Assembly: GCF_023078275.1 (NCBI RefSeq)
Contig: NC_062983.1
Coordinates: 14,935,001 to 14,999,000 of the forward strand
Source of the DNA: Leguminivora glycinivorella
Taxonomy: Eukaryota > Arthropoda > Insecta > Lepidoptera > Tortricidae
Direction: 5' to 3'
DNA: 64,000 nucleotides
Below the pieces are notes generated by a model, which did not search any database, had not been told where the DNA came from, and worked only from the letters and a program-made list of their open reading frames with translations. The position numbers were made by a program, and so were the translations under genes. Below, in pieces: positions 20,894 to 33,189 of the stretch. Numbering within the stretch: position 1 is the stretch's first letter; each line of letters starts with the position of its first letter.

Positions 20894-21056
20894 TATATCT
20901 TAACTCATTCCAAGCTAAAACGCTACGAAAGCTACGCCGTAGCACTTAGTTCGTAGACCATTCATGCACATGCCCATACCAATGGGCAACTTCAAATTGA
21001 ATTGCAAAGTGTAGGTAAATTTTACTGCATTTTATTAGCTGCCTGTCCACGATTTT
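20894..21056. other. Unassigned
   Basis: No recognised feature. Confidence 0.4.
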
Positions 21057-21294
21057 TTAACCCCCGACGCAAAGACGACGGGGAGTTATAATATTTAACG
21101 TGTCTGTCTGTCTGTCTGTGTGTGTGTGTGTGTCTGTCTGTGGCATCGTAGCTCCCAAACGGATGAACTGATTTAGATTTAGATTTTTTGGTCTGTAAGC
21201 TGAATTAGTCGGGAGTGTTCTTAGCCATGTTTCATGAAAATCGGCCTACTATGTCGCGGTCAGGGGTTTTTTCAAAATTTTAATTTTGTGGTTA
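21057..21294 (+). repeat. Repeat A, copy 5 (most complete)
   Basis: It runs from 'taacccccgacgcaaagac' through TGTC/TGTG tract, 'ggcatcgtagctccc', 'gaattagtcgggagtgttc' and 'atgtttcatgaaaatcgg' to 'taattttgtggtta'. Confidence 0.88.
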
Positions 21295-21379
21295 TTACTT
21301 GTTCTGCGTATAATAAAAATTATGTTCTTATATGTCTTCAGAACTGGATACTCAATATTTTTCTACCCGCTTCTAATCC

Positions 21380-21690
21380 TTAACGGCCCAGCCACGACAT
21401 TGGTCTAAGCGCGACAGCGGTGAGCGGCAGCCATACGTGCGAATGAAAAGTCCCATGGCTGTGTCTCGCTCCATTGTATGGCCGCCGCTCACCGCTGCCG
21501 CGCTTAGACCAATGTCGTGGCTGAGCCGTAAGGATAGTGCTGAAATTCAAATACCATTTGGTCTAAGCGCGACAGCGGTGAGCAGCGGCCATACATTGGA
21601 GCGAGACACAGCGATGGGACTTTTCATTCGTACGTATGGTTGCTGCTCACCACTGTCGCGCTTAGACCAATGTCGTGGCTGGGCCGTTAA
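21380..21690. mobile_element. Pair of palindromic MITEs (TTAACGGCCCAGCCACGAC ends)
   Basis: Two palindromes lie side by side, 21380-21541 and 21554-21690. Both use 'ttggtctaagcgcgacag' arms. The outer ends are TTAACGGCCCAGCC and GGCTGGGCCGTTAA, while the inner copies lack one end each, so one may have inserted in, or been duplicated from, the other. Confidence 0.75.
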
Positions 21691-21816
21691 AGCTTTCATG
21701 GCTGATAACTTTGTTTGTGTGTGTGTTGGCTACAAAAACTATCATTATTTTATTGTTAACACTTACATATCAACATTTGATTACATTGCTAACAATCTCT
21801 AAGTCTAATATGTTTA

Positions 21817-22345
21817 TTTTTTAGGGTTCCGTAGTCAACTATCTTATAGTTTCGCCATGTCTGTCTGTCCGTTCGTCCGTCCGTCCGCGGATAATCTCAG
21901 TAACCGTTAGCACTAGAAAGCTGAAATTTGGTACCAATATGTATAATTGTATTTCAATCACGCCGACAAAGTGCAAAAATAAAAAATAAAAATAAATGTT
22001 TTATTGGGGTTTAAGTGGGGGCTGATTTTTTTTTTCATTCCAATCCCAACAAATGATATATTGTTGGATAGGTATTTAAAAATGAATAACGGTTTACTAA
22101 AATCATTTTTTGATAATATTAATATTTTCGGAAATAATCTCTCCTAAAGGAAAAAAAAGTGTCCCCCCCTCTAACTTATGAACCATATGTTTAAAAAATA
22201 TGAAAAAAATCACAAAAGTACAACTTTATAAATACTTTCTAGGAAAATTGTTTTGAACTTGATAGATTCAGGAGTTTTTGAGAAAAATACGGAAAACTAC
22301 GGAACCCTACACTAAGCGTGGCCCGACACGCTCTTGGCCGGTTTT
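21817..22345 (-). repeat. Repeat B, copy 2
   Basis: A reverse copy from 'tttagggttccgtagtc' to 'ctcttggccggtttt', with the GGAC simple repeat reduced to a few units. Confidence 0.88.
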
Positions 22346-22880
22346 ATTTCAAATACTTAAAACATGAGCAGAAAATAATAATTACCTCAGACTTCGGCAT
22401 AAGTCTCAATAGTCAATAGAAAATCTTCCCAAGAACATCCAATAAACGTTTTGCTCAACATCCACACACTTTGAACTGGCGTGATAAAACTTTAAAGTTA
22501 CGAGTTCGTATTCTCACATCCGCTTTGTTGAAAAGACATGAAAGCGCTTTGTACAGTGACGTACCGTTGCGCTGTATTACCGTCGTTTTGCGAGCAATCG
22601 TGTCTGGATAACTGATGTCCACGAAAAAATCGTTTAGCAGGGCTGGCACATTAATGTCACGAGATTAAGCCACCGAGAGATGGACCACTCGTCCTCGTGT
22701 CATTAATACAATGGCTATCGCGTATGAATTTGCCACTAGAGGCGCTGGTGTCACGTAAGGCCCAAAAACATTCAATTGTATCACTGGTTTTGGCGAGCTT
22801 CGTGACATACATTATAATTTCTTTAATTTTCATGTTGAAAAGTGATCCAGTTCGTGAAATTATCACAAATATGGATGGCG
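22346..22880. other. Unassigned; possible upstream region of the SAP-like exon
   Basis: No repeat recognised. It is the 5' flank of the small frame at 22881. Confidence 0.35.
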
Positions 22881-22932
22881 ATGAATGTTAACGCTTTGAA
22901 AGCGGAATTAAGAAAAAGAGGTGCAAAAATAC
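22881..22932 (+). CDS. Possible first exon of a SAP-motif protein
   Basis: ATG opens a short frame reading MNVNALKAELRKRGAKI, which fits the first helix and turn of a SAP DNA-binding motif as found at the N-terminus of several arthropod element-encoded and uncharacterised proteins. The next bases, C|GTATTG, could be a splice donor; without splicing the frame stops at 22946. No matching second exon is identified with confidence. It could equally be a relic. Confidence 0.35.
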
Positions 22933-23075
22933 GTATTGTATTTTAATGTTTTTATTCACCATAAAGTAATAGGTTCATAACATGGTATGTCGTTACAAAT
23001 AATCACAATATGATGATCGTTATTTATAATTAAATAATGAGATTCAAAATTTTGTATCGGCTCCGATCACATAAG

Positions 23076-23213
23076 TATACTCTGTCAAACAAGTCTGTCA
23101 GTAAATAAGAACAAAGAAAACTATAGGTATCCTTTTCTATAGCACCCTAAAGAAAAGGATGCATATAGTTTTCTTTGTTCTTATTTACTGACAGACTTGT
23201 TTGACAGAGTATA
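23076..23213. mobile_element. 138-bp near-perfect hairpin element
   Basis: The arms, about 60 bp each, start TATACTCTGTCAAACAAG and pair almost perfectly, with only a short loop. TA is present at both borders. The length and perfection suggest a recent MITE insertion. Confidence 0.85.
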
Positions 23214-23775
23214 GTACCTTTAACTTTTACAGCAATACCTCTGGACCTTACTCAACAGTGGCGCCAACTGGTAAGCAAAAAAAACGATAGTTCCCATTAG
23301 AAAATACGTGTGATCTATGTCGTGGCAAGGTATAGGTAGTTTCAACTCAGTTGAGGCCACGCACACTATAACACTGTCATGTAATGACAACGAAATTTTG
23401 AAATTAGTGTTCTTACCGTGTACCGACTACAGATTCAACAGTGAATTGCAAGAAAGACCAAAAAGTTTCTATTTATTATTTTATTAAGAATTACGTCTAT
23501 AGAACAATTTTCAAACAAAACAGTAAATAAAATATCTCGTATGTAATAAATTGCCTTATTTTATCAACGTAGCTGTTAAAACGGTGTTTACCTATTTTTT
23601 CATTACTTATTAGCAGACATAGAAGTCGCAGTAGCAAAACGTCAATTAACATAGAGACATCCTTCCGATACAAAATATATCGATAGCTGAATACTTATTT
23701 AGAAGTGAAATTTCATATGAACTAGAAAGTTCACCGGATAATTTAATTTAATGAAATAATATCGTTTGTTCTTAG

Positions 23776-24031
23776 CAAAATTTTATTCGTGCCACCGCGA
23801 CTTCCAGCTAGTAATACTGAGTTCACATTTAATAGCGTCATGACAAAATTAAACGAAGAAATAGCAGCACTTGATAAAGAAACGTTTCACAGTATTTTCA
23901 GAAAACCCCAAGAAAACGAAGAAAGATATAGGGAAAGTGAACTTATGATAGATGATTTAACCGAAAACCAAAACCTTATAATCAATCCTAACGAATCAGA
24001 TGAAGATGTGCCAAGTGACGGTGGTTTATAA
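23776..24031 (+). CDS. Unrecognised acidic coding-like frame, possible last exon
   Basis: A frame of about 84 codons follows a plausible splice acceptor (T-rich then TTCTTAG at 23769-23775) and ends TAA at 24029-24031. There is no ATG near the acceptor; the first in-frame ATG lies some 20 codons in. The protein is hydrophilic with an acidic end (NESDEDVPSDGGL). AT-rich but codon-like composition sets it apart from neighbours. It lies 0.9 kb downstream of the SAP-like exon on the same strand, so both may belong to one gene or relic. I do not recognise a family. Confidence 0.4.
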
Positions 24032-24034
24032 AAG

Positions 24035-25469
24035 GATTTGTTCATTATTCTTTACTGCTTTTAATACCATTAATGATAAGTATATCAATAATTAATAATG
24101 TTTTTCAAAAATATATTAATTCTTGTTTTTTACATTCACTCACTCATTTCATTCATTATTTTTTTTGCAATCAGTACTAATCTTCATTTAGCTGTGTGTG
24201 TTATCATTCACTTCAACCTCCGTGGAATTACCTATACTGTCGTGCGAATCTTGTGCTAGCCCTTAAGGCAATGGTATCATATAAATAAACAGAATTGAAC
24301 TCAACTAATATGTATAATTTGAACAAAATTTTGAAAAAACCCTCGACATAGTGGACCGATTTTTATCAAACACGACTGCCCATATAACCATAATCGGTCG
24401 CCGTTCCTACGCAAATCCTCCTATTTTGTGTACACACAGGTCTTCGGGTCTCAATGCTTAGTCGCAGTACGGTCGACGTTTAGTCGCGGCGACCCAAATG
24501 GGGACGATTGGTAACAGGCACAAATGGTCACAAAAGTGACAGAAGTGTGCACTACGCGTGCACACATTGTTACCGTTTGGCGACTACTTTCCCAAAATCA
24601 TTCGTTCATTTCATTCTTTTCAAATGGCGACTGTCAGAGACGTCAAAGTAAAAAAGAAATAAAATCATTTGACATTAAAATGTAATGGCGTAAGAATTTG
24701 TTAAAGATAAATATTGTTTGCATTTGTAATATAATGTGGGCTAATTACCATGGCCAATTAAATTGCTCGAGTGATTTCATAAAATAAGTCTAAATTTATC
24801 AACGCGCCATCAATTTACCTCAGTTTAACCAGTAATAATATTATTGACTACTCGGTGTTTGCGTGTTATGTATATTGATTGGTGAAGTTTTAGTGCTCCG
24901 GTGCATATACTATACTGAAATAATAAAAATAATGCCTAGAAAACCAATAAAGTTGTTAAAATATGGATTAAGACGGTAATATTCCATGTAAAAAACAGTC
25001 GCCAAACGGTCACCAAACGGTCGACAAACGGTCGCAAAATGGTCGCAGCGTACACGCGTGACCGAAAGCAGTGAATATTTATTGGATTTTCAAAATGGCT
25101 AATGTATTCATTTTTTCCAGGTATCCTCAAACTTTATAAACAATTAAATATGCCGTCGTACTCAGTTGTCCTCACTAAAGAAGATTAAAAAAAAATTGTA
25201 ACGTGCGTACCGAGCTGCTGGGTTGTAAAGGATCGGGGATCATATTATTATGGTCTTCTATAGAGCAACTAGTATTTTGCGGCATTTCACAATTGACACT
25301 TGTTGAAGTAGTCTTCATTAATATTACTATCAACATTCATTTCAGCGATCTGTACTTCTTTTGTCAAGATTTTTGTATAGCACTTATCTATACATCTACA
25401 AATTTGTAATGTTAAAGAGACATAAATAAAACGTAGTAGAGTAAATAATGTGTTTTTTTTTGTAACCCA
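24035..25469. other. Mostly unassigned; partial repeat A at 24321-24374
   Basis: The reverse repeat A piece has 'gacatagtggaccgat'. Around 24980-25060, 'cggtcg.caaa' motifs repeat several times ('aaacggtcaccaaacggtcg'). No gene is recognised. Confidence 0.4.
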
Positions 25470-25622
25470 AACAAAATACTTGTAGATACGAGTGCGGAAA
25501 AGAGGAAAATCGATACGAGTAGCGATAAATTAATACACGATCGAAGGGAGTGTTTTAAATCGACACGAGTTGTGAATGTCCTTTTCGCACGTGTATCGTA
25601 CGACGATTTTCAGTACCTAAAT
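25470..25622. repeat. Interspersed repeat O with inverted ends
   Basis: 'gatacgagtgcggaaaagagg' at the left is mirrored by 'ccttttcgcacgtgtatcg' at the right. The interior has 'cgaagggagtgttttaaat'. I know similar text from lepidopteran DNA. Confidence 0.55.
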
Positions 25623-26140
25623 CTAAGCTAAGAGTTTCGACCAGACAAGAAATGAATCATTGCTTGATTTGCTCGCACTACTGCGTTAAAAAAAGCAGCA
25701 TCTGTACTGAAAAAAACTATCATTGCGCAACAGAAATTCTATTAATATCACAGTAAATACTCTATTTCATTTGATTCCTACTTTTATTGTGTAAAGCAAC
25801 ACTACACTTCATTTTTATCAATAAGAATTAAAAATTATATATTTAATACATTAAGTAACTATAAAGTGCTTATCTATTTGTATTATCATTCTGCACTTTT
25901 CTTAACTTTCCCACATTTCTATAAAATGTCGAAGAGTGCTTAAATGGTCGTCGTCGTTTATTATTATTTAATTCGCTCATATTTAAAAGATTCAAAGCAA
26001 CCAGTCCACAACTTCACAAGACAGTTTGAGAAATCTTCGTATTTCAGATTCTCATTTGCGGATACAGTGGTTTAGGAGCAGTTCGGTAATCAGACCTACA
26101 CATGTGTGTACAAATTCTGTCAATGTCACTGTCAGAAACC
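25623..26140. other. Unassigned
   Basis: No recognised feature. Confidence 0.4.
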
Positions 26141-26290
26141 GTTCTGACAGTGACAATGACAGCCACAAATTCGTCCACATGTTGTTACCGTTATGTGTGC
26201 AAACGTCGACTAATAAAGTGTCGTTAAAAGTCATTCTGACAGTGACATTGACAGCCACAAATTCGTACACATTTTGTTACCGTAACGAGT
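26141..26290 (+). repeat. 92-bp tandem duplication
   Basis: 'ctgacagtgaca.tgacagcc' and 'acaaattcgt.cacat' occur at 26144 and again at 26236. The second unit is incomplete. Confidence 0.7.
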
Positions 26291-26420
26291 GCACACGACG
26301 ACTAAATTTTGTTATTGTATCAATACGGTCGCATTGTTTGCACGACGTTACCACGCGTTATGTCACATTTGACAGTTAGTTACTGATTTGAAGATTTTGC
26401 GACTGAAATGGTTGTATGGG

Positions 26421-26578
26421 TGAGAACACTACCGAATAATTCAGCTTGCAAACAAAATAAACGGAAACTAATTCGGTACATCCGTTCCAAAGCTACGATG
26501 CCACAAACAGACGCACACACAGACGGACAGACACGTCAAACTTATAACACCCCGTTGTTTTTGCGTCGGGGGTTAAAA
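26421..26578 (-). repeat. Repeat A, partial copy
   Basis: Reverse copy from 'gagaacactaccgaataat' to 'gcgtcgggggttaaaaat', with CACA/GACA tract. Confidence 0.75.
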
Positions 26579-27081
26579 ATTACAGCGATTGGTTGATTTC
26601 ACCACGTCATCTCCACCTCAGTGAAAAGACAGTTCAAGTGTTATACTGGTAGTTTTGTGGCCAACTCTCGGTAACCAATAGCAACAATCCAGCTATCCGA
26701 GATGTATGGGATATTCAACTCTTTGTAATTTCCGAGTGTCTCTCGGTTGGATTGCTCTGAAATATTATTTTAGGACGTATTGTATAATCTGACATGATAA
26801 TGAGATATTTTAGATTCGGCACTTAAATTATATTTGACTGAATATGTTTACTTTGTATTTTTTGAAATTGTTTGTTTTATTAATCAATTATAAAAAATAG
26901 GCCATCAAAAGTCGCAGTAATTATTAATAATGCCAATTGGCGTATACACTGACTGTAGGTACCTAAAATAAATGAAACAGAGATTTACAAGACCCAAGTC
27001 TCTTTATTACATTACACATCAAAAACTGCCAGCGTAGCCGAATGGCAATCGTCGACGCTAAACGCCGGCAGAATTGAAGCC
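26579..27081. other. Unassigned, with a repeat D end at 27030-27066
   Basis: The D end reads 'gtagccgaatggcaatcg'. Nothing else recognised. Confidence 0.4.
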
Positions 27082-27225
27082 AGCCGGCGTATTATGATTC
27101 CAATTTTATCACTTATCCACGTGGATAAAGCATCCGTCACGCTTTGGCAAGTATGTCAGTATGAGAGTGACAGTTGTCTTATCCACGTGGACAAGTGATA
27201 AAATTGGAAGCATGATACGCCGGCT
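27082..27225. mobile_element. 144-bp palindromic MITE (AGCCGGCGTATTATG ends)
   Basis: Inverted arms of about 45 bp run AGCCGGCGTATTATGATTCC ... with 'cttatccacgtgga' in each. It lies directly beside a repeat D end. No target duplication is clear. Confidence 0.75.
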
Positions 27226-27900
27226 ATTTAATTTCATACAAATTATAACTTGATGTCTTAAGCTGGTTTTTGCCTATAAATAATGATTTTGAATCATAAA
27301 TATTGAATAAATCGATGGATTCGATTTAGTTTGATGTTTTATAGCCAGTATTTTGTTCGTGTTGGTGTGTTGGAAAATTTTGTTTCACTCGGTGGCAAAG
27401 TTTGTTTAACCTTCGTGCGTTGAAACCCTCGCAACGCTCAAGATTCCACTTATATACTAATATTGGTACGTGTGATTAAACAACAACCTTGCCCCTTTGT
27501 AAAACAAATAACTATATTTTTCTCTCGGGTATAGTAAGCAAGGTTTAATAAGAAGTTATTGCTTTTGTATTTTAAAGGAATAAGTTCAACTTTTCAAGGC
27601 TTACAATTTAAACAAAGCTAAGACGTTTCTTAATGAAAGTTTGTTACAAATGTACACACAAGGTTCAACCATATTTTTGGTTTATTTTCTTACAACGATT
27701 ACAATATTTTGTCAAAAAGCAACTGGACAACGTTAGCTTATTAATGCAATGAGTTTGATATCGCGGCGCAAGCAACTTTCTGTTTTCGAAGGACTTAAAC
27801 ATCGCAAGTCAGCTGGGGCCTACCACAAACCACGTTCAACTTCTTACCTCCTTATACACTCACTTGAAGCCTGACCAGAAACATATGACTATTGTCAAGA
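27226..27900. other. Unassigned with short interspersed pieces
   Basis: About 27226-27292 matches 8229-8298. About 27352-27452 ('tgttggaaaattttg', 'cactcggtggcaaag', 'ccctcgcaacgctcaagatt') is a piece I associate with lepidopteran repeats. The rest holds nothing recognised. Confidence 0.4.
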
Positions 27901-28090
27901 GTAGTGATGTGCAAGTTGCGGAAACTTTCCAAAAAAATCTTAAATTTCTTGAAAAATTTACGAAACTTTCACGAAAAATAAAGGGAATTTAAATTTATGA
28001 AATGGAAAGTTTCCGTCCATACAAAGTATGGAAAGTTTCAGATGTTTTCCTATGTGAAAGTTTCAGTATTTTGGAAACTTTCCGTCGGCT
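27901..28090. repeat. Repeat rich in ggaaactttcc
   Basis: 'tagtgatgtgcaagttg' opens the segment, and 'ggaaactttcc' or 'ggaaagttt' recurs five times in both orientations. It may be a degenerate MITE. Confidence 0.5.
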
Positions 28091-28123
28091 AATCAGTAGT
28101 CAAGAGGGCGCTGTTATCCTGTA

Positions 28124-28160
28124 CTAGCTTTTACCCGCGGCTTCGCCCGCGTAATAAAAG
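28124..28160 (-). repeat. Repeat G, end fragment
   Basis: 'ctagcttttacccgcggc' is the reversed end of repeat G. Confidence 0.7.
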
Positions 28161-28318
28161 TATTCTTATAGAAACGTTTACAAAAAATAAGATTTTCATT
28201 TGGATCCGTAGGTTTCTTTGTAGGTACATCTGTCCGCGATTATTTCGATTAAGGTAAAGCGGGGCAACTCTCGACTGGGGGGCCATTGTAACTGATCTAT
28301 TTGCTGTACAGTCAGCCA

Positions 28319-28385
28319 AGAAAGTGGTTTACCACTTTTCGATTCTATTGATCGAAAAGTGGTAAACCACTTTTTTGGCTGACGG
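28319..28385. mobile_element. 67-bp TA-flanked hairpin (CAGTCAGCCAAG end)
   Basis: The arms 'gtcagccaagaaagtgg' and 'ccacttttttggctgac' form a nearly perfect stem with a 7-base loop, flanked by TA. It has CAGTC at the left and a one-base change at the right end. Confidence 0.8.
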
Positions 28386-28387
28386 TA

Positions 28388-28854
28388 CCTTATACATATT
28401 ACTATTGTTTTAAAAGAAATTCTTGCAATGATTGTAGAATTGTTACACAGCGACCACAGCGTAGGTAGTAGGTACGAATATGTATGTATTTTACCTATAT
28501 AAATATTTATACTGGGGAAACTTCATACAACCCACATAGCCAGTATCTCGACGCTATGGTCGGTAGGGTAAAAAGTACTTCCTTGCATTATCGCTTACAA
28601 TTTTTTCCATTTTGCTTATACTTATTGCAAACGTAAACATATAAAAGGCAAGCAAACAACGATCTTCTTACAGCACATTGAATGTAATAGTTATTACGGA
28701 TGCAGGATACTCGCCGATGCCTACTTACTAATCCCTTCCCACTGAGCCACCTGCATTTTACACTGCCTAGATATCGATTGCCGACCGATTATTCCGACCC
28801 CAATCCCTATTAGTCTAGAGCCAATTTGGCCACAAGTCGTCTCCTTCACGATTT
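28388..28854. other. Unassigned
   Basis: No gene or repeat recognised. Confidence 0.4.
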
Positions 28855-31800
28855 TCGTCGACATCTCTTCTAAATACCTAAAACAGGTATGGATATGTTC
28901 CTCGTTCTCTCCAGATTACGAATTGACCTGTTTTAGTTTAAGGAGGGGGGGACGGGTCGAGAAAAGGGGGGGAAAGATGGCGACCGACCATCATAGATAT
29001 TTATTCATATCTCGAGTCCTATGGCACCAATATGTTCGTGCGAGGTGTCATTTGAAATCTTATTAAACCTACTTTAATTGTTTTCAAATAACTATGCTCA
29101 TAAAAGTAACCGTTTAGGAAATATTTGAAAATATGTTTTTTTTTATCGCGCATGAATTGCACAAGTACTAGTAAAAAATGCGTCTAACTCAATAAACAAT
29201 AACTTTACCGCAATTGATGTTATTATAAAATTTTTGCGTCTATTCATGCTCTTTCTAAAAATATAAGTTTCATTGGTATATGATAATATATAACCATGTA
29301 ATTAAGAATTTTGTTTGGCAGGGGTTATCCTCCAGGTCGCATAAACGGGCGCTGACCGTAGTAAAGTATTCAATATTTTTGAGGTCTTATTTTACGGATC
29401 CATATGTAAGAGGTATCGTTTGAAAGATAATTAAACCTACTATAATTATTTACAAATAACTATAGTATTAAAGGTAGCTGTTTACATAATATTTGAAAAT
29501 ATGTGTTTTTTATCGAGCATGAATCGCACAAGTACTGGTAAAAAATGCTTCTAAGTCAATAAACAATAACGTTACCGCAATTGATGTTATTATAAAATTT
29601 ACGCGACTATTCATGAGCTTTCTAAAAATATAAGTTTTATTGGTAAGTGATAATATAACCATTAAATTACGAATTTTGTTTCGTAGTGGTCACTCCGCCG
29701 GTCGCATAAAAATGAGCGCTGACCGTAGTAAAGTATTCAATATTTTTAAGTTCTTATTTTACGGATCCATATGTAAGAGGTATCATTTGAAAGAAAATTA
29801 AACCTACTATAATTATTTTTGAATAACTATAGTTATAAAGGTAGCTGTTTACAAAATATTAGAAAATATGAGTTTTTTTTTTCGAGCACGAGTTGCACAT
29901 ATACAGATAAAAAATGCTTCTAACTTAATAAACCATAACATTACCGCAATTAATGTTATTATAAAATTTACGCGAAATTTCACGCGCTTTCTAAAAATAT
30001 AAGTTTTATTGGTGTATGATAATATATGACCAAGTAATTACGAATTTGGTTTAGCAGGGGTCACTGCGCCCTGTCACGATATTGGGTGCTGACTGACCGT
30101 CGCCAAATTTTCTACGTTACTCAGATCCTATTTTGCTGATAAATTTGTGAGAGGTATCATTTGAAAGCATATTATGCGTACTATCTTTATTTCTAATATT
30201 TCAAGTCGAAACTGTAGAAGTTTACAAAATATTTGATTAGTAATATGTGTATTTTACTGTGCATGAATAGCATTGGCATTGATAAGACACGCTTCTAGCT
30301 CAATAAATTATAGTTTTCCGCAATTGAAATAATAACAAAATAAACGGAAAATGTATGACTTACACAAAAAATAAGTTTGGTTTGTATTGCATAAACAATT
30401 AATTTGAATTTGTTCAGCTCACCTACTGCGCACCATCATATAAATGGATGTCCACCGTCGTTGCCTTTTTTCATGATTTTTCAGATTTTATTTCACTAAT
30501 CGTATATTCATAATAAATATAATCTATCACGTATCGAATTTACTTATATACTTAATTGATCAGTAAAATAAAATCTGTAAAATGATGAAAAAATTAAGGC
30601 AACGGCGGTGGACTTCCATTTATATGACGATTGACCGTGCGCAGTGGGTATGGTGGACAAATTAACATTAATTGTTTAAGCAAAACTAACTAAACTCATT
30701 TTTTGTAAAGGCCATACATTTTGCGGTTCATTTCGTTATTATATCAATTGCGAAAAAATATAATTTATTGAGATAGAAGCATGTTTCACTCGTATCAGTG
30801 CGAATGCTATTCATATACAGTAAAAATACACATATTGTCAAATATTTTGTAAACTTCTACAATTACGACTAAAATTATTAAAAAGTAACGATAGTACGCA
30901 TAATATGCTTTCAAATGATACCTCTCACAAATTGATCGCTAAAATAGGATCTGAGAAATACATAAAATTAGGCGACGGTTAGCACCTAAATATTTACGTC
31001 ACGGGGGTGCAGTGACACCTGCTAAACCAAATTCGTAATTACTTGGTTGTATAATATCAATAAAACTTATATTTTTAGAAAGCATATGAAATGTCCTGTA
31101 AATCTTATCATAACATTATTTGCGGTAAAGTTATTGTTTATTGGTCATGCACCAAGATACAATCTTAAAAATTATGAAAACGGCAACGAAAATGGTCATC
31201 CATGTATATGACGGTGCGCAGTGAGTATGATGGATAAATTAACATTAATTTTTCATGCAATACTGACAAAACTTATTATTTGAAAAGGTCATACATTTCG
31301 CCGTTTATTTTGTTATTATATCAATTGCGGAAAAAATATAATTCATTGAGCTAGAAGCATGTTTTACTCACATCGGTTCCAATGCATATTTTCAAATATT
31401 TTGTTAGCTACTACAGTTACAACTAAAATTATTGAGAACTAATGATAGTACGCATAATATGCTTTCAAAAGATTCCTGTAAAATAAAATAGGATCTGAAA
31501 AATATAGAAAATTTGGCGACGGTCAGCATCCATACGTGGCCGGGCGCTGTGGCCCCTACTTAACCATATTTGTAATTACTTGGTTATATAATATTATACA
31601 CCAATAAAACTTATGTTATTAGAAAGCGCACGAAATTCCGCGTAAATCTTATACTAACATCAATTCCGGAAAAGTTGTTGTTTATTAATTAAGAAGCATT
31701 TTTTACCAGTAGGTACTTGTGCGACTCATGGTCTATAAAACACATATTTTCAAATATTTTCTAAACAGCCTTCACCTTTATGATTATAGTTATTTATAAA

Positions 31801-32396
31801 AAAATATAGTAGGTTTAATTAGCTTTGAAACGATACCTCTCGCATATGGATCCGTAAAATAGGACCTCAAAAATATTGAATACTTTACTACGGTCAGCTC
31901 CCATTTCTGCGACCGGGCAGAGTGACTTCTGCTAAACCAAATTCGTAATTACATGGTTATATATTATCATATACCAATGAAACTTATATTTTTAGAAAGA
32001 GCATGAATAGACGCGAAAATTTTATAATAACATCAATTGCGGTAAAGTTATTGTTTATTGAGTTAGACACATTTTTTCTAGTACTTGTGCAATTCATGCG
32101 CAATAAAAAAACACATATTTTCAAATATTTCGTAAACGGTTACTTTTATGAGTATAGTTATTGGTAAAAAATTAAAGTAGGTTTAATAAGCTTTCAAACG
32201 ACACCTTGCATGAACAGATTGGTGCCATAGGACTCGAGATGTGAATAAATATCTATGATGGTCGGCCGTCATCTTTCTCCCCCCTTTTTCTGAACCCGTC
32301 CCCCCCTCCTTAAACTAAAACAGGTCAATTCGTAATCTGGAGATAACGAGGAACACATCCATACCTGTTTTAGGTATTTAGAAGAGATGTCGACGA
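28855..32396. mobile_element. 3.5-kb foldback (large palindromic) element
   Basis: The outermost TCGTCGACATCTCTTC at 28855 is inverted at 32396. The left arm (to about 30495) and right arm (from about 30555) pair over most of their length around a centre near 30525. Each arm is built from diverged units of about 370 bp: anchors with 'gaccg..gt' type text lie at 28981, 29354, 29721, 30095 and 30451 on the left, and in reverse at about 30604, 30975, 31190, 31520, 31895 and 32265 on the right. The right arm holds an extra partial unit (about 31140-31400 repeats 30570-30840). No coding sequence was found. Structure recalls foldback transposons; no target duplication was seen. Confidence 0.85.
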
Positions 32397-32429
32397 CTTT
32401 TTGTAAAAGAGGTCGTTTGGTCCCTGACT

Positions 32430-33187
32430 ATATTCTTATCCCCGTCCCTATCTCTATCCTTCTCCCCGTCCCCGTCCCCGTCCCGTCCCTGTCCCCATCC
32501 CCGTCCCTCCCCTATCCCCGTCCCCGTCCCCTATTTCTATCCCTATCCCTATCCCTATCCCTATCCCTATCCCTATCCCTATCCCTATCCCTATCCCTAT
32601 CCCTATCCCTATCCCTATCCCTATCCCTATCCCTATCCCTATCCCTATCCCTATCCCTATCCCTATCCCTATCCCTATCCCTATCCCTATCCCTATCCCT
32701 ATCCCTATCCCTATCCCTATCCCTATCCCTATCCCTATCCCTATCCCTATCCCTATCCCTATCCCTATCCCTATCCCTATCCCTATCCCTATCCCTATCC
32801 CTATCCCTATCCCTATCCCTATCCCTATCCCTATCCCTATCCCTATCCCTATCCCTATCCCTATCCCTATCCCTATCCCTATCCCTATCCCTATCCCTAT
32901 CCCTATCCCTATCCCTATCCCTATCCCTATCCCTATCCCTATCCCTATCCCTATCCCTATCCCTATCCCTATCCCTATCCCTATCCCTATCCCTATCCCT
33001 ATCCCTATCCCTATCCCTATCCCTATCCCATCCCTATCCCTATATATCCCTATCCCTATCCCTATCCCTATCCCTATCCCTATCCCTATCCCTATCCCTA
33101 TCCCTATCCCTATCCCTATCCCTATCCCTATCCCTATCCCTATCCCTATCCCTATCCCTATCCCTATCCCTATCCCTATCCCTAACC
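32430..33187 (+). repeat. CCCTAT hexamer array with C-rich leader
   Basis: A CCCCGT-rich leader (32430-32530) passes into CCCTAT repeated over 100 times from about 32536, nearly perfect except for an interruption at 33028-33047. The array ends in two CCCTAA units (about 33180-33193). The long frame through it is a by-product of the repeat. Confidence 0.95.
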
Positions 33188-33189
33188 CT

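Noticed and set aside
32536..33187. Telomere array
   Set aside because: The unit is CCCTAT, not the insect TTAGG complement, and it is internal.
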